From Echinicola salinicaeni (GTDB lineage Bacteria; Bacteroidota; Bacteroidia; Cytophagales; Cyclobacteriaceae), in contig NZ_JACODZ010000012.1 of the NCBI RefSeq assembly GCF_014280965.1, forward strand, positions 1 through 64,000: a DNA stretch of 64,000 nt, given 5' to 3'. The notes below the pieces were generated by a model that worked only from the letters and a program-made list of their open reading frames with translations, was not told the origin of the DNA and did not search any database. Positions 46,512 to 56,231 of this stretch are shown in pieces (the first letter of the stretch is position 1; each line of letters starts with the position of its first letter). A program made the position numbers and the translations under genes.

Positions 46512-49373
46512 TTACCTTCCGCAAATCTCCTTATAAGGACAATATTTACATTTTTCCCACTCTTCTGTTTGACTAAATGGAATATCCTTATCAAAAATCT
46601 CTTGGAGCAAGCCTTTAAGCCCCTCCTCAAATTCTTCCTGGTAATCACGATAATCATCTATTTCCTTAGCCTTACCCCTACCCTCCTTTAATTGTAAATA
46701 AGGGTTAAAATCCTTGCTAAATATCTCCCTTAAATTGTAGATAGCAGGCTTAAGAGCAAGTCGGTTTCCAGGAAATTTCTCCTGATATAACATACCATAT
46801 ATCATAGTTTGCATAGCCGCTTTATTTCGCTTGGGATGCTCCCTGTCAAATAAGGATGATACAGATGGAAAATCTTTTTGGTCTTTACCTGACTTATAAT
46901 CAATCAAGCGGACTACAGCTCCTTGCTTATCTACCCTGTCAATAATCCCCCTAATAGCAATTTCATAAGAACGCCCATTTACCTCGATAGGCACTTCTGC
47001 TTGATAGCGCATGTCCTTCTCCAAGCTCACTAGTTCGAATGGTGCTCCGGCTTTATCCAAGTCCAGCAAGGCTACGATATACTTTTGCAGTACATCCCTT
47101 ACAATAGCCATTTGCCCCGTCAATTTGGTGTCTGCCGCTGCATCTAGGTGGTAAAAATCTCGAATAGCCTTTTCTATTGCAGGAAAGATATATTTGGACA
47201 ATTGATCAAAATCATCCTTTTCTACCAACTTTCTTTTCTTTCTTTCTATAAAACCTTTATACAAGAATTCAAGGCTATAATGCGCCAAATTACCAAATAC
47301 AGAGGCACTGACCTCTTCTTCCACTTTTTCCTTTTCCTTGATATTGGCCAGGTACTGGAAATAAAACTTGAGTTTACAGTCCAACCAGACACTAAATGCG
47401 GAAGGTGAAAAAGCCGTAAGTGATTGACCGTTTTCCTGCAGCACATACTTCTCCAAAAGCGCAATGACTTCGGGAGTCTTTGGAATACTTATCTCTTTTA
47501 ACTGCTGCAGGTCTACAGGAACAAACACCACTTCCTCCTCTATTTCAATGGGCATTTCTGCCATCAGTTGCTGAATATAACGGCTTTTTTCTCCTACTTT
47601 ACCTTGATCTGCAGCCGTAGAATAAATCATATGTACTTCCTCAGCCTTATGAAGCAACCTATAGAATGTATAGGCATAAATAGCATCATTCTGCTCCTGT
47701 ACAGGCAAACCAAAGGCCCTCCGGAGATTAAAAGGTACCAAAGAGTTTAGCGCTGTAGACGGAGGGAAACTCCCTTCATTCATATTGGCAATAATCACCC
47801 TTCTAAAATCAAGGTTCCTGGACTCAAGAACTCCCATAACCTGAAGGCCTGCCAATGGTTCCCCGTCAAATGGCAACCTGACTTCCTTGAATATTTGCCT
47901 GAATAACCTAATAAAGAAATTGAGGTTAAAATCTATCTCCGACTGGGACTCAAATATCTCCTTAAGCCTTATTAGCTGCTTATAGCATTGGTAAAGGTAA
48001 CTACCCTGTAAGGTATCTTCCTTGAGCTGATTGGCCAAACTAATCATTAAAGACTCCAAATAATCAAAAAGCTGATCTGGGCCCAAGCGCTGGAACACAA
48101 GCGCATAAAATTCTCCTCCCTCCGCTAAATCCTCTTGACTGATATAAAGTTGATTTTGCTTCTGGATTCTTTCCAATAACTGTTTGACGAATACTTCCTT
48201 TCCTGTTTTTAAATAACTTGAAGACAGCAAATCTTTTACCACCTGATGATAAAAATACACCTTGGAACCCTCCAGCTTGACATACCGCTGCAAATCCAAT
48301 AAAGATTCCAAAAAAGCATACACTGGCGCATTTCTCACAGGATAACCCATGGTGACATTGACAAGGTCTATATGTGAAGGAAGCTGGTGCATCACCGGAA
48401 ACAACAATTGTTCATCCGGAAGTATCACTACAGTTTCTTCCAGGTTTTCACCGGGCACAACCTCATCCAGTATCCTCCCTATCAAATTGGCCTGATTAAC
48501 CTTTAGGGGGGTAACATACACTTTAACCTTGGCTGATTTGGAGCTAATATTTTCCGGTATTTCTTTCGGAAAGGTCGGCCCTAGGATTTTATCCTTTCGA
48601 TAATCCCTAAAAAACAGCCCCGCCTCTTGTTGTGGATTTAAAGTATAGTAAGCATCCAAATCCCAATAAATCTCTGCACCGAATTTAGCCACAAAATGCT
48701 TAACTAGCTTTTCTTCCGTACCGGTAAAAGCATTGAAACCCACAAAAACAAATTGCTTAGATGGCACCTCTAAACTGTCCAACTCTTCCGCTACCTTCCT
48801 ATACACCTTACCGGAATAAGCATATCCTAAAACGTTCAATTCCTCTTGAAACCTTTCATATAAACGAGTCAAAAGCTGCCAAAACCGTAAAAACTTATCC
48901 TGATGCCCCCTGCCTTCTCTTTCAAAAGATTTCCAAAATTGTTTGATTAAATCGATTTGATCATTAGTCAGGAAACTTAAATCTGATTCAATGGATTTAA
49001 TATCTGAAAGTAGGCTGTATATTTTTTTATGATCTACCAAAAACTGGTCGATATCATTGAAATCCTTAAGAATCATTTCCCCCCAATAATAAAACCTATC
49101 AAATGGCTCGGGGTCTGACTGTAATTCCTTATATACCTTATATAGCTCAAAAATTAGACTGAGTTGATCGGTGGGTCTTTGTCCAGCCAATTCGTAAAAC
49201 AAGTCCTCTATGGTTCTTACAGCAGGCACCCACATCGGTTGGCTAATTAATTGGCCAAGATATTTGGTAAAAAACAAGCCAGCCCTCCTGTTGGGAAGAA
49301 TGACCGTTACTTCTTTTAAATCCGGATATTTATCCAGCAAATCCTTAGCGGTATCTTTTAGAAATCCCTGCAT
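46512..49373 (-). CDS. addB: AddB-like nuclease subunit with Fe-S cluster
   Basis: A 953-residue protein. The N-terminal part is a degenerate helicase fold (VTVILPNRRAGLFF near 22-35) without a clear Walker A. The C-terminal part is a PD-(D/E)XK nuclease: IDRVDKQG...RLIDYKSGK, with the aspartate and DYK lysine visible. Four cysteines match the AddB [4Fe-4S] site: about Cys666 in LDCKLKF, then Cys942, Cys945 and Cys951 in CKYCPYKEIC at the C-terminus. It pairs with the helicase gene that ends 1 bp before its start, forming a RecBCD/AddAB-type double-strand end processing complex. Identification as AddB is by architecture. Confidence 0.88.
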   Translation of the reverse strand: MQGFLKDTAKDLLDKYPDLKEVTVILPNRRAGLFFTKYLGQLISQPMWVPAVRTIEDLFYELAGQRPTDQLSLIFELYKVYKELQSDPEPFDRFYYWGEMILKDFNDIDQFLVDHKKIYSLLSDIKSIESDLSFLTNDQIDLIKQFWKSFEREGRGHQDKFLRFWQLLTRLYERFQEELNVLGYAYSGKVYRKVAEELDSLEVPSKQFVFVGFNAFTGTEEKLVKHFVAKFGAEIYWDLDAYYTLNPQQEAGLFFRDYRKDKILGPTFPKEIPENISSKSAKVKVYVTPLKVNQANLIGRILDEVVPGENLEETVVILPDEQLLFPVMHQLPSHIDLVNVTMGYPVRNAPVYAFLESLLDLQRYVKLEGSKVYFYHQVVKDLLSSSYLKTGKEVFVKQLLERIQKQNQLYISQEDLAEGGEFYALVFQRLGPDQLFDYLESLMISLANQLKEDTLQGSYLYQCYKQLIRLKEIFESQSEIDFNLNFFIRLFRQIFKEVRLPFDGEPLAGLQVMGVLESRNLDFRRVIIANMNEGSFPPSTALNSLVPFNLRRAFGLPVQEQNDAIYAYTFYRLLHKAEEVHMIYSTAADQGKVGEKSRYIQQLMAEMPIEIEEEVVFVPVDLQQLKEISIPKTPEVIALLEKYVLQENGQSLTAFSPSAFSVWLDCKLKFYFQYLANIKEKEKVEEEVSASVFGNLAHYSLEFLYKGFIERKKRKLVEKDDFDQLSKYIFPAIEKAIRDFYHLDAAADTKLTGQMAIVRDVLQKYIVALLDLDKAGAPFELVSLEKDMRYQAEVPIEVNGRSYEIAIRGIIDRVDKQGAVVRLIDYKSGKDQKDFPSVSSLFDREHPKRNKAAMQTMIYGMLYQEKFPGNRLALKPAIYNLREIFSKDFNPYLQLKEGRGKAKEIDDYRDYQEEFEEGLKGLLQEIFDKDIPFSQTEEWEKCKYCPYKEICGR

Positions 49374-49374
49374 A

Positions 49375-52300
49375 TCACTTTACTTCAATTATTTTGCCCG
49401 TTTCCAGATAACACAAATAGCCCTTTACCATTTCATGCCCCAAGTCTCCAAGGAGTTCTATATAACCTTTCACCTGCTTGGAATATTGTTTCTTTTCCTC
49501 TCCAGTTTTGAAATCAACTACAATGGCACCATTCTCAAGCAAAATCACCCTATCAGGCCTTTTCTGTTTACCACCAGGTAAAATAATACCTTGCTCAGTG
49601 AGCATTTCACCTGGACCTTCAAACCAGTCATTGAAAGTTTTATTGGAAAATAGCTTTTCCAACTGTTCCTCCACAATCAACTTTTCATCCATATCCAGCC
49701 TCCCTTCAAAATAATAGGACTGTAAAAAGCTGAAGGCATCTTTTTTATTTCGAGACTGTTCTAATAATTCATGGATCAATAGACCAAAATTCCGCTTTTG
49801 TCTTTGGTTTAACCCCTCTTCACTAAAATCAACAGCATTGGTCTTTACCTTAAGCAAATCTGTCCAGCCCCTATAATTCCAAGTGAACTGCTCAATTGGT
49901 GATTTCACTAAACCTCCTCCCTCATTGCTATCGTCTGGCCATTCTCCCCAGTCAAACACTTTTTCTTCTTGGTCATAAAACGCTGTTAAATCCTCATTTT
50001 CGCTCTTCAGTTGACCATTTTCAAAGATGAGTTTAATATTATTTTCTATCGGATTTAGTGATGGAGCAGTTTTCAAAATCTTAAATGGACTTAATGTCCA
50101 AAGCACCTCTTCAGCTCTGGTTAAGGCCACATAAATCATATTTAAAGTGTCCAGGTAGGCCATAGTCACCTCTTCTTCGTGGATAGGCTGGAAGACAGAT
50201 TCTGCTAATTCTTTCCTCAAAGTTAAAGGAATGATAGCTTGCATATTATGCGCTGCATCTTTAAATGGAGACCAGATGATATTGTCTTTTTTAAAGTCCA
50301 CTATTTCCCAACTCAAAAACGGCATAAGCACTACTTTGAACTGTAGTCCCTTGGATTTATGAATAGTCATAATGGACATAGCATTATGGCCTTCAGGGAT
50401 TTTGACGGTACGCTTGGATCTGTTTTCCTCCCACCAAGCAAGAAAACCTACTAAATCTGCTCGACTATTGAGCACATAATCATATACTGCTTCTTTAAAA
50501 CCAGAAATATAGGCCAGCTCTTCTTTTAAATCATAAAAATCCAATAATACGATGAGCTCCTCTACCATTTCAAACAATGGAAGTTGGCGAAGATCCGATT
50601 GTCTTGATGTAAAAGCCTGTATTTTCTTTTCTAACCAAGCAGGATGTGCTTCATCTCCAAAAACATCATGACCTATTTCCCGCTGATGCAAACTGCACCA
50701 GTAAAACCACATGGTTTGAAAAGGCACCTTATCATCTGGATCCATTAAAAACTGTAAGCCCGCAATCAATGCCTTGACGGTCGCTGCCTTATCCAAAAAC
50801 ATGGACTCATCTGAAACCACCTCAAAATTATACCCTAGTTCAGGGTTTTCTGATTTATATGCCATAAGTGCATCAGCAATCATAGCCCCTTCACTTTTCC
50901 GCCTGACCAAAAAAGCAATATCCTTTGGTTCATAGCCTTTATCCTGAAGTTTCATAACCATTTCAGGAAGCCTTTCTACCACTTTATCCTTGAATTTGAC
51001 TTCTTCTTGCCGAGTTTCTTCCAAGAATTCCATGCGTACTTTTCCCTTATAAGCAACACTTGATTTTCTCCCTGATACCTTTTGAGCCACATCTTCATAG
51101 GCTTTATTCAAGATATCTCCCCCATCCAAACCTATTTGTTTGTAAAAACTCTGCTGTAGTTGCTCAGGCAATAACTTAAATAACGCATTATTGAAATCAA
51201 CAATATTCGGTAAACTCCGGTAATTGGTATCCAGATTTTTAACTGCTATTTGCCTGGCCCCAATATCTTCCTCCACTTTTTCCAACAATAATTTCATATC
51301 TCCTCCTCTCCATCTGTATATTGACTGCTTTACATCTCCAACCAAGAGGTTTTTATTTCCTTGCGCAAGTGAATTCTCTAATAGTGGTTTAAAGCTTTCC
51401 CACTGAAAGCCTGAAGTATCCTGGAATTCATCTATCAAAAAATGGCGATATTTATTCCCAACTTTCTCATAAATAAATGGTGCATCATTCTCTTTGGTGA
51501 TCTCCTTTAGAAAATCATTGGCATCGGATATCATCAAAAGATTTTCCTCATCCTTGAATTCTCTCAATTCATCCAAAAGGTTTCTGAATAAGCCGTATGC
51601 ATAAAAGTTTTTATTGATTGCCTCAAAGGTCAGCCATTCAGCCCGCATGGGGATCAATTGACCCCACATTTCCCCCAACCCAGCATGATAGGCAGAAAAT
51701 ATAGCCTCCCTCTGCTTACTGCTCTTGGTAGCCCATTTGGATTCATCATGTACCATCTCCTTCTGAGGCCCTGTGAGTTCAGGAACAGGCTCCTCTTTTA
51801 TTCCCAATTTGTCAAATTTACTGGCAAATCCTCTCGAAAAATCAGCCCACTCCAAGCCGAATTGCTGCCTGATTTCATTTGCCTTTTTCCGTACCTCCAA
51901 GGAATTATTAATAATTTCCTTTTTCCTTTCCTCCAAATACTCCTTAAAAGCTACTAAATTCTCCTCTTCCGACAGGAACTCCCTAATAAACTGTTGGTAT
52001 TGTTTGAAATTTTCAGTGAAAATTTCCCTGCCCAAGGATTTGATATTGGACCTAATATCCCAAGATTTACCATTTTGAATCTGGGTCAAGGCATAATCTA
52101 CTAACCATTTATGCAAATATTGGTCTTCTAGCACATTTTGGACTACCCGATCCACTACCTGCTCCAAAACGGCCTCTTGATCAAGCGCCACATCAAACTT
52201 GGCCTGCAAATCTATTTCCCTCGCAAAAGCCCGAACCACCTTCTGGAAAAAACTATCAATGGTACTGACTGAAAACTGCGCATAATCATGCAGAATTGCA

Positions 52301-52596
52301 CTTAGAACTTTAGCTGATCTATCTTGGAGCTCCGGGACATCCATCTCCAAGTGCTTCATCAGCTCTTGATCCAAAAACTCATTAGGATTTACCTCCCCTT
52401 TTAAACGGGCAAGTTCTTCTAAAATCCTACTTTTCATTTCTTGGGTAGCCTTATTGGTAAAGGTAACAGCCAAAATAGATTTAAAGGCTGTTTCATTTGC
52501 TAAAGCTAGCTTCAAATATTCCAAGGTAAGTGTATAGGTTTTACCTGAGCCAGCAGAAGACTTATAAATAATAAATGGCTTATCATCCATGGGCAT
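49375..52596 (-). CDS. addA: AddA/RecB-like UvrD helicase-nuclease
   Basis: A 1073-residue SF1A helicase with a C-terminal nuclease. Motifs: Walker A SSAGSGKT (13-20), VTFTNKATQEMK, Walker B FLIDEFQDTSG, VGDVKQSIYRWRGGD, TIHKSKGLQFKVVLMP and YVALTRAEE; the nuclease has RPDRVILLENG and VVDFKTGEEKKQYSKQV near the end. Together with the AddB-like gene it resects DNA double-strand ends for recombination and degrades foreign linear DNA. The pair is transcribed as one unit. A second Met at residue 3 is an equally possible start. Confidence 0.92.
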   Translation of the reverse strand: MPMDDKPFIIYKSSAGSGKTYTLTLEYLKLALANETAFKSILAVTFTNKATQEMKSRILEELARLKGEVNPNEFLDQELMKHLEMDVPELQDRSAKVLSAILHDYAQFSVSTIDSFFQKVVRAFAREIDLQAKFDVALDQEAVLEQVVDRVVQNVLEDQYLHKWLVDYALTQIQNGKSWDIRSNIKSLGREIFTENFKQYQQFIREFLSEEENLVAFKEYLEERKKEIINNSLEVRKKANEIRQQFGLEWADFSRGFASKFDKLGIKEEPVPELTGPQKEMVHDESKWATKSSKQREAIFSAYHAGLGEMWGQLIPMRAEWLTFEAINKNFYAYGLFRNLLDELREFKDEENLLMISDANDFLKEITKENDAPFIYEKVGNKYRHFLIDEFQDTSGFQWESFKPLLENSLAQGNKNLLVGDVKQSIYRWRGGDMKLLLEKVEEDIGARQIAVKNLDTNYRSLPNIVDFNNALFKLLPEQLQQSFYKQIGLDGGDILNKAYEDVAQKVSGRKSSVAYKGKVRMEFLEETRQEEVKFKDKVVERLPEMVMKLQDKGYEPKDIAFLVRRKSEGAMIADALMAYKSENPELGYNFEVVSDESMFLDKAATVKALIAGLQFLMDPDDKVPFQTMWFYWCSLHQREIGHDVFGDEAHPAWLEKKIQAFTSRQSDLRQLPLFEMVEELIVLLDFYDLKEELAYISGFKEAVYDYVLNSRADLVGFLAWWEENRSKRTVKIPEGHNAMSIMTIHKSKGLQFKVVLMPFLSWEIVDFKKDNIIWSPFKDAAHNMQAIIPLTLRKELAESVFQPIHEEEVTMAYLDTLNMIYVALTRAEEVLWTLSPFKILKTAPSLNPIENNIKLIFENGQLKSENEDLTAFYDQEEKVFDWGEWPDDSNEGGGLVKSPIEQFTWNYRGWTDLLKVKTNAVDFSEEGLNQRQKRNFGLLIHELLEQSRNKKDAFSFLQSYYFEGRLDMDEKLIVEEQLEKLFSNKTFNDWFEGPGEMLTEQGIILPGGKQKRPDRVILLENGAIVVDFKTGEEKKQYSKQVKGYIELLGDLGHEMVKGYLCYLETGKIIEVK

Positions 52597-52743
52597 TCAA
52601 ACAATTTAGACAAAACAAGAGTATTTTTTCGGATTATAAAAATGGAGGACATAGACTGTCATAATTAATTAATGAAATAGCTTTAAATTAATATTAAACC
52701 TTAATTTCATGTTTTGAAAACTCCAAGACGAATCTATAATCAT

Positions 52744-53514
52744 ATGTTCTTTTACCTTGCCCAATTCCTCACATTTTTAGCAATGCCTCTTACCATTGTC
52801 ATAAGCCTATTTATCCTTGCTTATATTCTTAGAAAAAAGAAATTAGGCAAAACATGCCTAATATTGGGAATATCTCTGATGCTTTTCTTTTCTAATCAAT
52901 TTATTTCCAACGCAGTAATGAATGCTTGGGAACCTGATTTTGAACTTATTGCCGACTTACCTGAATACGAACTCGGAATTGTACTTACAGGTGTAACTAA
53001 TCTGGACAAAACAGTTAATGATAGGACTTTTTTCAATAAGGGAGCAGATAGGGCAACCCAAGCCATGCAACTTTATAAATTGGGAAAAATAAAGCACATA
53101 CTCATTACTGGAGGGCAAGGCCTTAACCCTACCAATCCCAATACAGAAGCACAACTTTTAGCGGATTTCATGATAATTGCTGGAGTTCCTGCAGAAGATA
53201 TCATTGTGGAGAACAAGGCTGTTAACACACGGCAAAACGCATTATTTACAAAAGAAATGCTGACTGATTCAGATTTTGATATTGAAAATGATAACTTATT
53301 GATCACCTCTGCTTTTCACATGAATAGGGCTAAAGCATGCTTTGATAAAGTTGGCCTTAAAACAAAAATCTTTCCTGTGGACTATTATTCCCATGATATG
53401 AAAGTAACTTTTAAATCCCTCTTTACTCCAGCTCCTGAAGGATTTATTATTTGGCATAAGCTATTTAAAGAGTGGATTGGTCTGACGGTTTATAAACTGG
53501 TAGGCTATATATAA
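52744..53514 (+). CDS. YdcF family (DUF218) membrane protein
   Basis: A 256-residue protein. The frame reaches a TTG at 52714; the ATG at 52744 precedes the first membrane helix (MFFYLAQFLTFLAMPLTIVI). A second helix follows (about 37-55), then a DUF218 domain with GIVLTGVTN, ILITGGQGLNPT, VPAEDIIVENKAVNTRQNA and LLITSAFHMNRAKACFDKVG. The family includes the vancomycin-high-temperature SanA/ElyC proteins, which bear on envelope integrity; activity is not established. It converges on the CBS-domain gene. Confidence 0.87.
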   Translation: MFFYLAQFLTFLAMPLTIVISLFILAYILRKKKLGKTCLILGISLMLFFSNQFISNAVMNAWEPDFELIADLPEYELGIVLTGVTNLDKTVNDRTFFNKGADRATQAMQLYKLGKIKHILITGGQGLNPTNPNTEAQLLADFMIIAGVPAEDIIVENKAVNTRQNALFTKEMLTDSDFDIENDNLLITSAFHMNRAKACFDKVGLKTKIFPVDYYSHDMKVTFKSLFTPAPEGFIIWHKLFKEWIGLTVYKLVGYI

Positions 53515-53518
53515 AAAA

Positions 53519-53542
53519 GTAGTTTACTTTAAAGTAAACTAC
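53519..53542. terminator. 24-bp perfect palindrome, terminator-like
   Basis: GTAGTTTACTTT followed directly by AAAGTAAACTAC, a perfect palindrome with an A-run on its left. It lies 5 bp after the YdcF stop and overlaps the stop of the CBS gene. The lack of an unpaired loop is unusual, but four central bases can open to form one. Confidence 0.65.
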
Positions 53543-54000
53543 CAAGTTGTGGATTTAAGCTTGGGTATAGCCCTGATAATATCACTCAGGCTGATTTGTC
53601 CCGTCAGCTTCCCATCCTTTAAGACAGGGAACCTTCTGATTTTAAGCTCTAAAAACTTGTGGGCAGCATCAAAAATGGTTAGCTCTGGGTCCATAGTAAT
53701 TACATCTTTACTCATGTGTTCCCTGACCTTCCCTGCTATCCTTGGTGTGTTATTGTACTTACCTTTTATGATCTCCTTTAAGCAATCCACCTCGGATATC
53801 ATTCCAACAAGATTTTGAAAATCATCTACCACTGGTGCTCCTGATATCTTCTTTTGGGTGAGGACTTCAATCACATAATCAATTGGATCATCAGGATGAA
53901 AGGTAACAAGATTTGTACTCATATGATCTTGAACCAATACAGCCTGTTCGGGGGATTTCTTTGGCTCGGCAAGCCTGACTCCTTGAAAGCTTTTTACCAT
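53539..54000 (-). CDS. CBS-pair protein
   Basis: A 153-residue cytosolic protein. A TTG at 54024 is possible; the ATG at 54000 gives MVKSFQGVRLAEPKK. It consists of two CBS motifs, about 22-75 (VQDHMSTNLVTFHPDDPIDY, ISGAPVVDD, LVGMISEVD) and about 88-148 (VREHMSKDVITMDPELTIFD, IRRFPVLKDG, LTGQISLSDIIRA). CBS pairs bind adenine nucleotides or SAM and regulate partner proteins. A free-standing pair has no known partner here. Confidence 0.88.
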   Translation of the reverse strand: MVKSFQGVRLAEPKKSPEQAVLVQDHMSTNLVTFHPDDPIDYVIEVLTQKKISGAPVVDDFQNLVGMISEVDCLKEIIKGKYNNTPRIAGKVREHMSKDVITMDPELTIFDAAHKFLELKIRRFPVLKDGKLTGQISLSDIIRAIPKLKSTTW

Positions 54001-54240
54001 AATTTCTGGGTTTAGTGTATCCAATAATATAGTAACAAATCACCTATAATCAAAATATAAAAACACAATTACTAAAATAAACAATATTAAAAACTAGTAA
54101 TTAAACAACATACACCACATACAATAAATCGATTATAACAAGGTTTTTAGCACTAAAAATATGATCAGACAGAAGTTTAATATTAGCAAAACAAAAAATT
54201 AAACAGCAATAGCACAGGAAGAAATAGTGCTTGACAAACA

Positions 54241-54273
54241 AAGGTTTCACCAACCTTTTGCTAGTGAAACCTT
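54241..54273. terminator. Hairpin downstream of cutC
   Basis: Stem AAGGTTTCAC / GTGAAACCTT with a 13-nt loop, then CTTTTATATG on the plus strand. It is 49 bp past the cutC stop, but the T-tract on the minus strand is weak, so terminator function is uncertain. Confidence 0.45.
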
Positions 54274-54321
54274 TTATATGCATTATTACTTTTATTTACT
54301 AAAGCCACCACCAACGGGTGT

Positions 54322-55062
54322 TCATTTTATCACCTTCAGGAATTTTTCAACTTCTTCTTTACTTACAGACAACACTTTATCCTGATACGCTGGCACAGAA
54401 CTTAAGAGCAAGTCCTTATTCCAATACTCGCTAAAAGAGTTCCTCCACACCTTGCAGCTAGCATGGATTTCCTTAAGGTTTCCAGAAACTGAGAGCGGAG
54501 TAACCAAATCAGGGTTCATCCCTCCTCCTGGCATAATCACGATTCGGTTTCCTGCCTTCTCTAGGAGCCTATTTATCATATCCATACCTTCTGTAACTGT
54601 ATTTTTTCCGCCAGAAGTCAAGATTCTTCTAAATCCGCATTCAATTACTGCTTCCAAAGATTTTTCCAAGTTTCTTGATGCATCGAATGCCCGGTGAAAG
54701 GTACATGGCAATCCACCACTCGCCTCTATCAATTGTTCACAAGCACCAATATTAACTTCCCCCATCGGAGTCAGCACCCCAAAAACAAATCCATCAGCAC
54801 CAAGCCCCTTCAAGACCTTAATATCTTCTTTCATTACCTCAAGCTCCTCATTGGTATAAACAAAGTCTCCTCCTCGGGGCCTGATCATAACGAAAACAGG
54901 TATATCTACCTTTTCCTTAATAAGTTTTAGTGTTCCAGCGCTGGGTGTCTCACCTCCTTCCAGAAAGTCAGCACATAGCTCCAACCTATCAATACCATAT
55001 TCGGCAGCTTTCAATGCTGCCTCTACAGTAAAAACCGGAGCTTCTAAAATCAACGAAGACAT
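54322..55062 (-). CDS. cutC: CutC family protein
   Basis: A 246-residue TIM-barrel protein of the CutC family. Motifs: LELCADFLEGGETPS (about 26-40), IPVFVMIRPRGGDFVY (about 54-69), GADGFVFGVLTPMG, LPCTFHRAFDASRN (about 117-130), RILTSGGKNT and IVIMPGGGMNPD. The family was named for copper tolerance, but metal binding is not clearly shown by these residues and an enzymatic role is possible. It starts 5 bp after the glycosylasparaginase stop, so the two are co-transcribed. Confidence 0.93.
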   Translation of the reverse strand: MSSLILEAPVFTVEAALKAAEYGIDRLELCADFLEGGETPSAGTLKLIKEKVDIPVFVMIRPRGGDFVYTNEELEVMKEDIKVLKGLGADGFVFGVLTPMGEVNIGACEQLIEASGGLPCTFHRAFDASRNLEKSLEAVIECGFRRILTSGGKNTVTEGMDMINRLLEKAGNRIVIMPGGGMNPDLVTPLSVSGNLKEIHASCKVWRNSFSEYWNKDLLLSSVPAYQDKVLSVSKEEVEKFLKVIK

Positions 55063-55067
55063 ATCTA

Positions 55068-56048
55068 TTAAAATTTACTTTTTGAATCAATCAATGATTT
55101 TCCTCCTTTATGGTGCATGGCATAATTAAATCCAGGATGAACAGCATAAGCACCATGCTCTCCTTCTTTGTTAATTGCTAAGAAACCAGCCTGTATCCCT
55201 TCTATTCCTTTATTCTTTTTGATCAATCTTCTAACGGCTTCTTCACAAGCTTCCTGTGGAGTCCTTCCTTGGCGCATCAATTCCACAATAAGAAAACTAC
55301 CACAAATCTTAATGATAGATTCTCCCAATCCCGTGGCAGTGGCAGCCCCTACTTCATTATCCACATACAATCCCGCACCAATAATAGGACTATCGCCTAC
55401 CCTTCCATGCATCTTATATGCAAGTCCACTGGTAGTGCATGACCCGGCCAAGTTACCATCTTTATCCATTCCGATCATCCCAATGGTATCATGGTTCTCA
55501 ATATTAATAATCGGTTTGTATTCAGATTTCTCCTTCCATTTTTCATAAGCCTTCTTGGCCGCTGGACTCATTTCTTCCTTTTCAATGGGCATACCCAGTT
55601 CCATGGCATACTGACGTGCACCTTCACCCGCTAGCATTACATGTGGAGTATCTTCCATTACCTTTCTAGCTAGTGTAATAGGATGCTTCACCTGCCTCAC
55701 AAAACACACAGAACCACAAGAACCGTCCCCCTTCATAATCGAAGCATCTAATGTGACAATCCCTTCCCTGTCGGGCAGACCTTGCAAACCAACAGATAAA
55801 TTCGTCAGGTCTGATTCTGTCACCATTACCCCCTGCTCCACAGCATCCACTATATTTCCAGTATTCCCTAATACTTCCCACGCCTTATCATTAGCAGCCA
55901 TTCCATGATTCCAAGTTGAAAGAATCAATGGCTTATGCTTATCTTTTTTTCTGCTTGCTCCAAATGATAATTCAGGACGCATGGTTCCTGGAAGAATAAG
56001 CGCAGATGACAATAATGTATTTTTGAGGAATTTTCTTCTATTAGACAT
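55068..56048 (-). CDS. Tat-exported glycosylasparaginase, N4-(beta-GlcNAc)-L-asparaginase
   Basis: A 326-residue Ntn-hydrolase. The N-terminus has a twin-arginine signal (SNRRKFLKN). The autocleavage/catalytic site is HDTIGM with Thr188, as in the Flavobacterium meningosepticum enzyme; the following NLAGSCTTSG, HGRVGDSPIIGAG and GEHGAYAVHPGF motifs complete the active site. It cleaves the GlcNAc-Asn bond of N-glycosylated asparagine after the peptide has been trimmed, so it acts late in glycoprotein N-glycan breakdown. It is the first gene of an operon with cutC. No endoglycosidase or other N-glycan genes are in the window. Confidence 0.93.
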   Translation of the reverse strand: MSNRRKFLKNTLLSSALILPGTMRPELSFGASRKKDKHKPLILSTWNHGMAANDKAWEVLGNTGNIVDAVEQGVMVTESDLTNLSVGLQGLPDREGIVTLDASIMKGDGSCGSVCFVRQVKHPITLARKVMEDTPHVMLAGEGARQYAMELGMPIEKEEMSPAAKKAYEKWKEKSEYKPIINIENHDTIGMIGMDKDGNLAGSCTTSGLAYKMHGRVGDSPIIGAGLYVDNEVGAATATGLGESIIKICGSFLIVELMRQGRTPQEACEEAVRRLIKKNKGIEGIQAGFLAINKEGEHGAYAVHPGFNYAMHHKGGKSLIDSKSKF

Positions 56049-56182
56049 ATTTAACTTAACTATAAAGTGATCTTCGTGACGAAAATTAGAAAATTTTAAA
56101 CAGAAATAACATTTTTCATTATACTATTTTTTCGAATAACTAAATCGATATATCAATATTTTTTCCTTAAGTACCAAAACAA

Positions 56183-56213
56183 AAAAGCACTTCATCTGAC
56201 TTGAAGTGCTTTT
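56183..56213 (-). terminator. Terminator of the TPR lipoprotein gene
   Basis: Perfect 12-bp stem AAAAGCACTTCA / TGAAGTGCTTTT with a 7-nt loop and a T-run on the minus strand, 18 bp past the stop. Confidence 0.85.
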
Positions 56214-56231
56214 CGTAGATTACCTATTTTA

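Noticed and set aside
54101-54283. 60-aa minus-strand frame
   Set aside because: Lies in AT-rich intergenic DNA over a hairpin; no motif.
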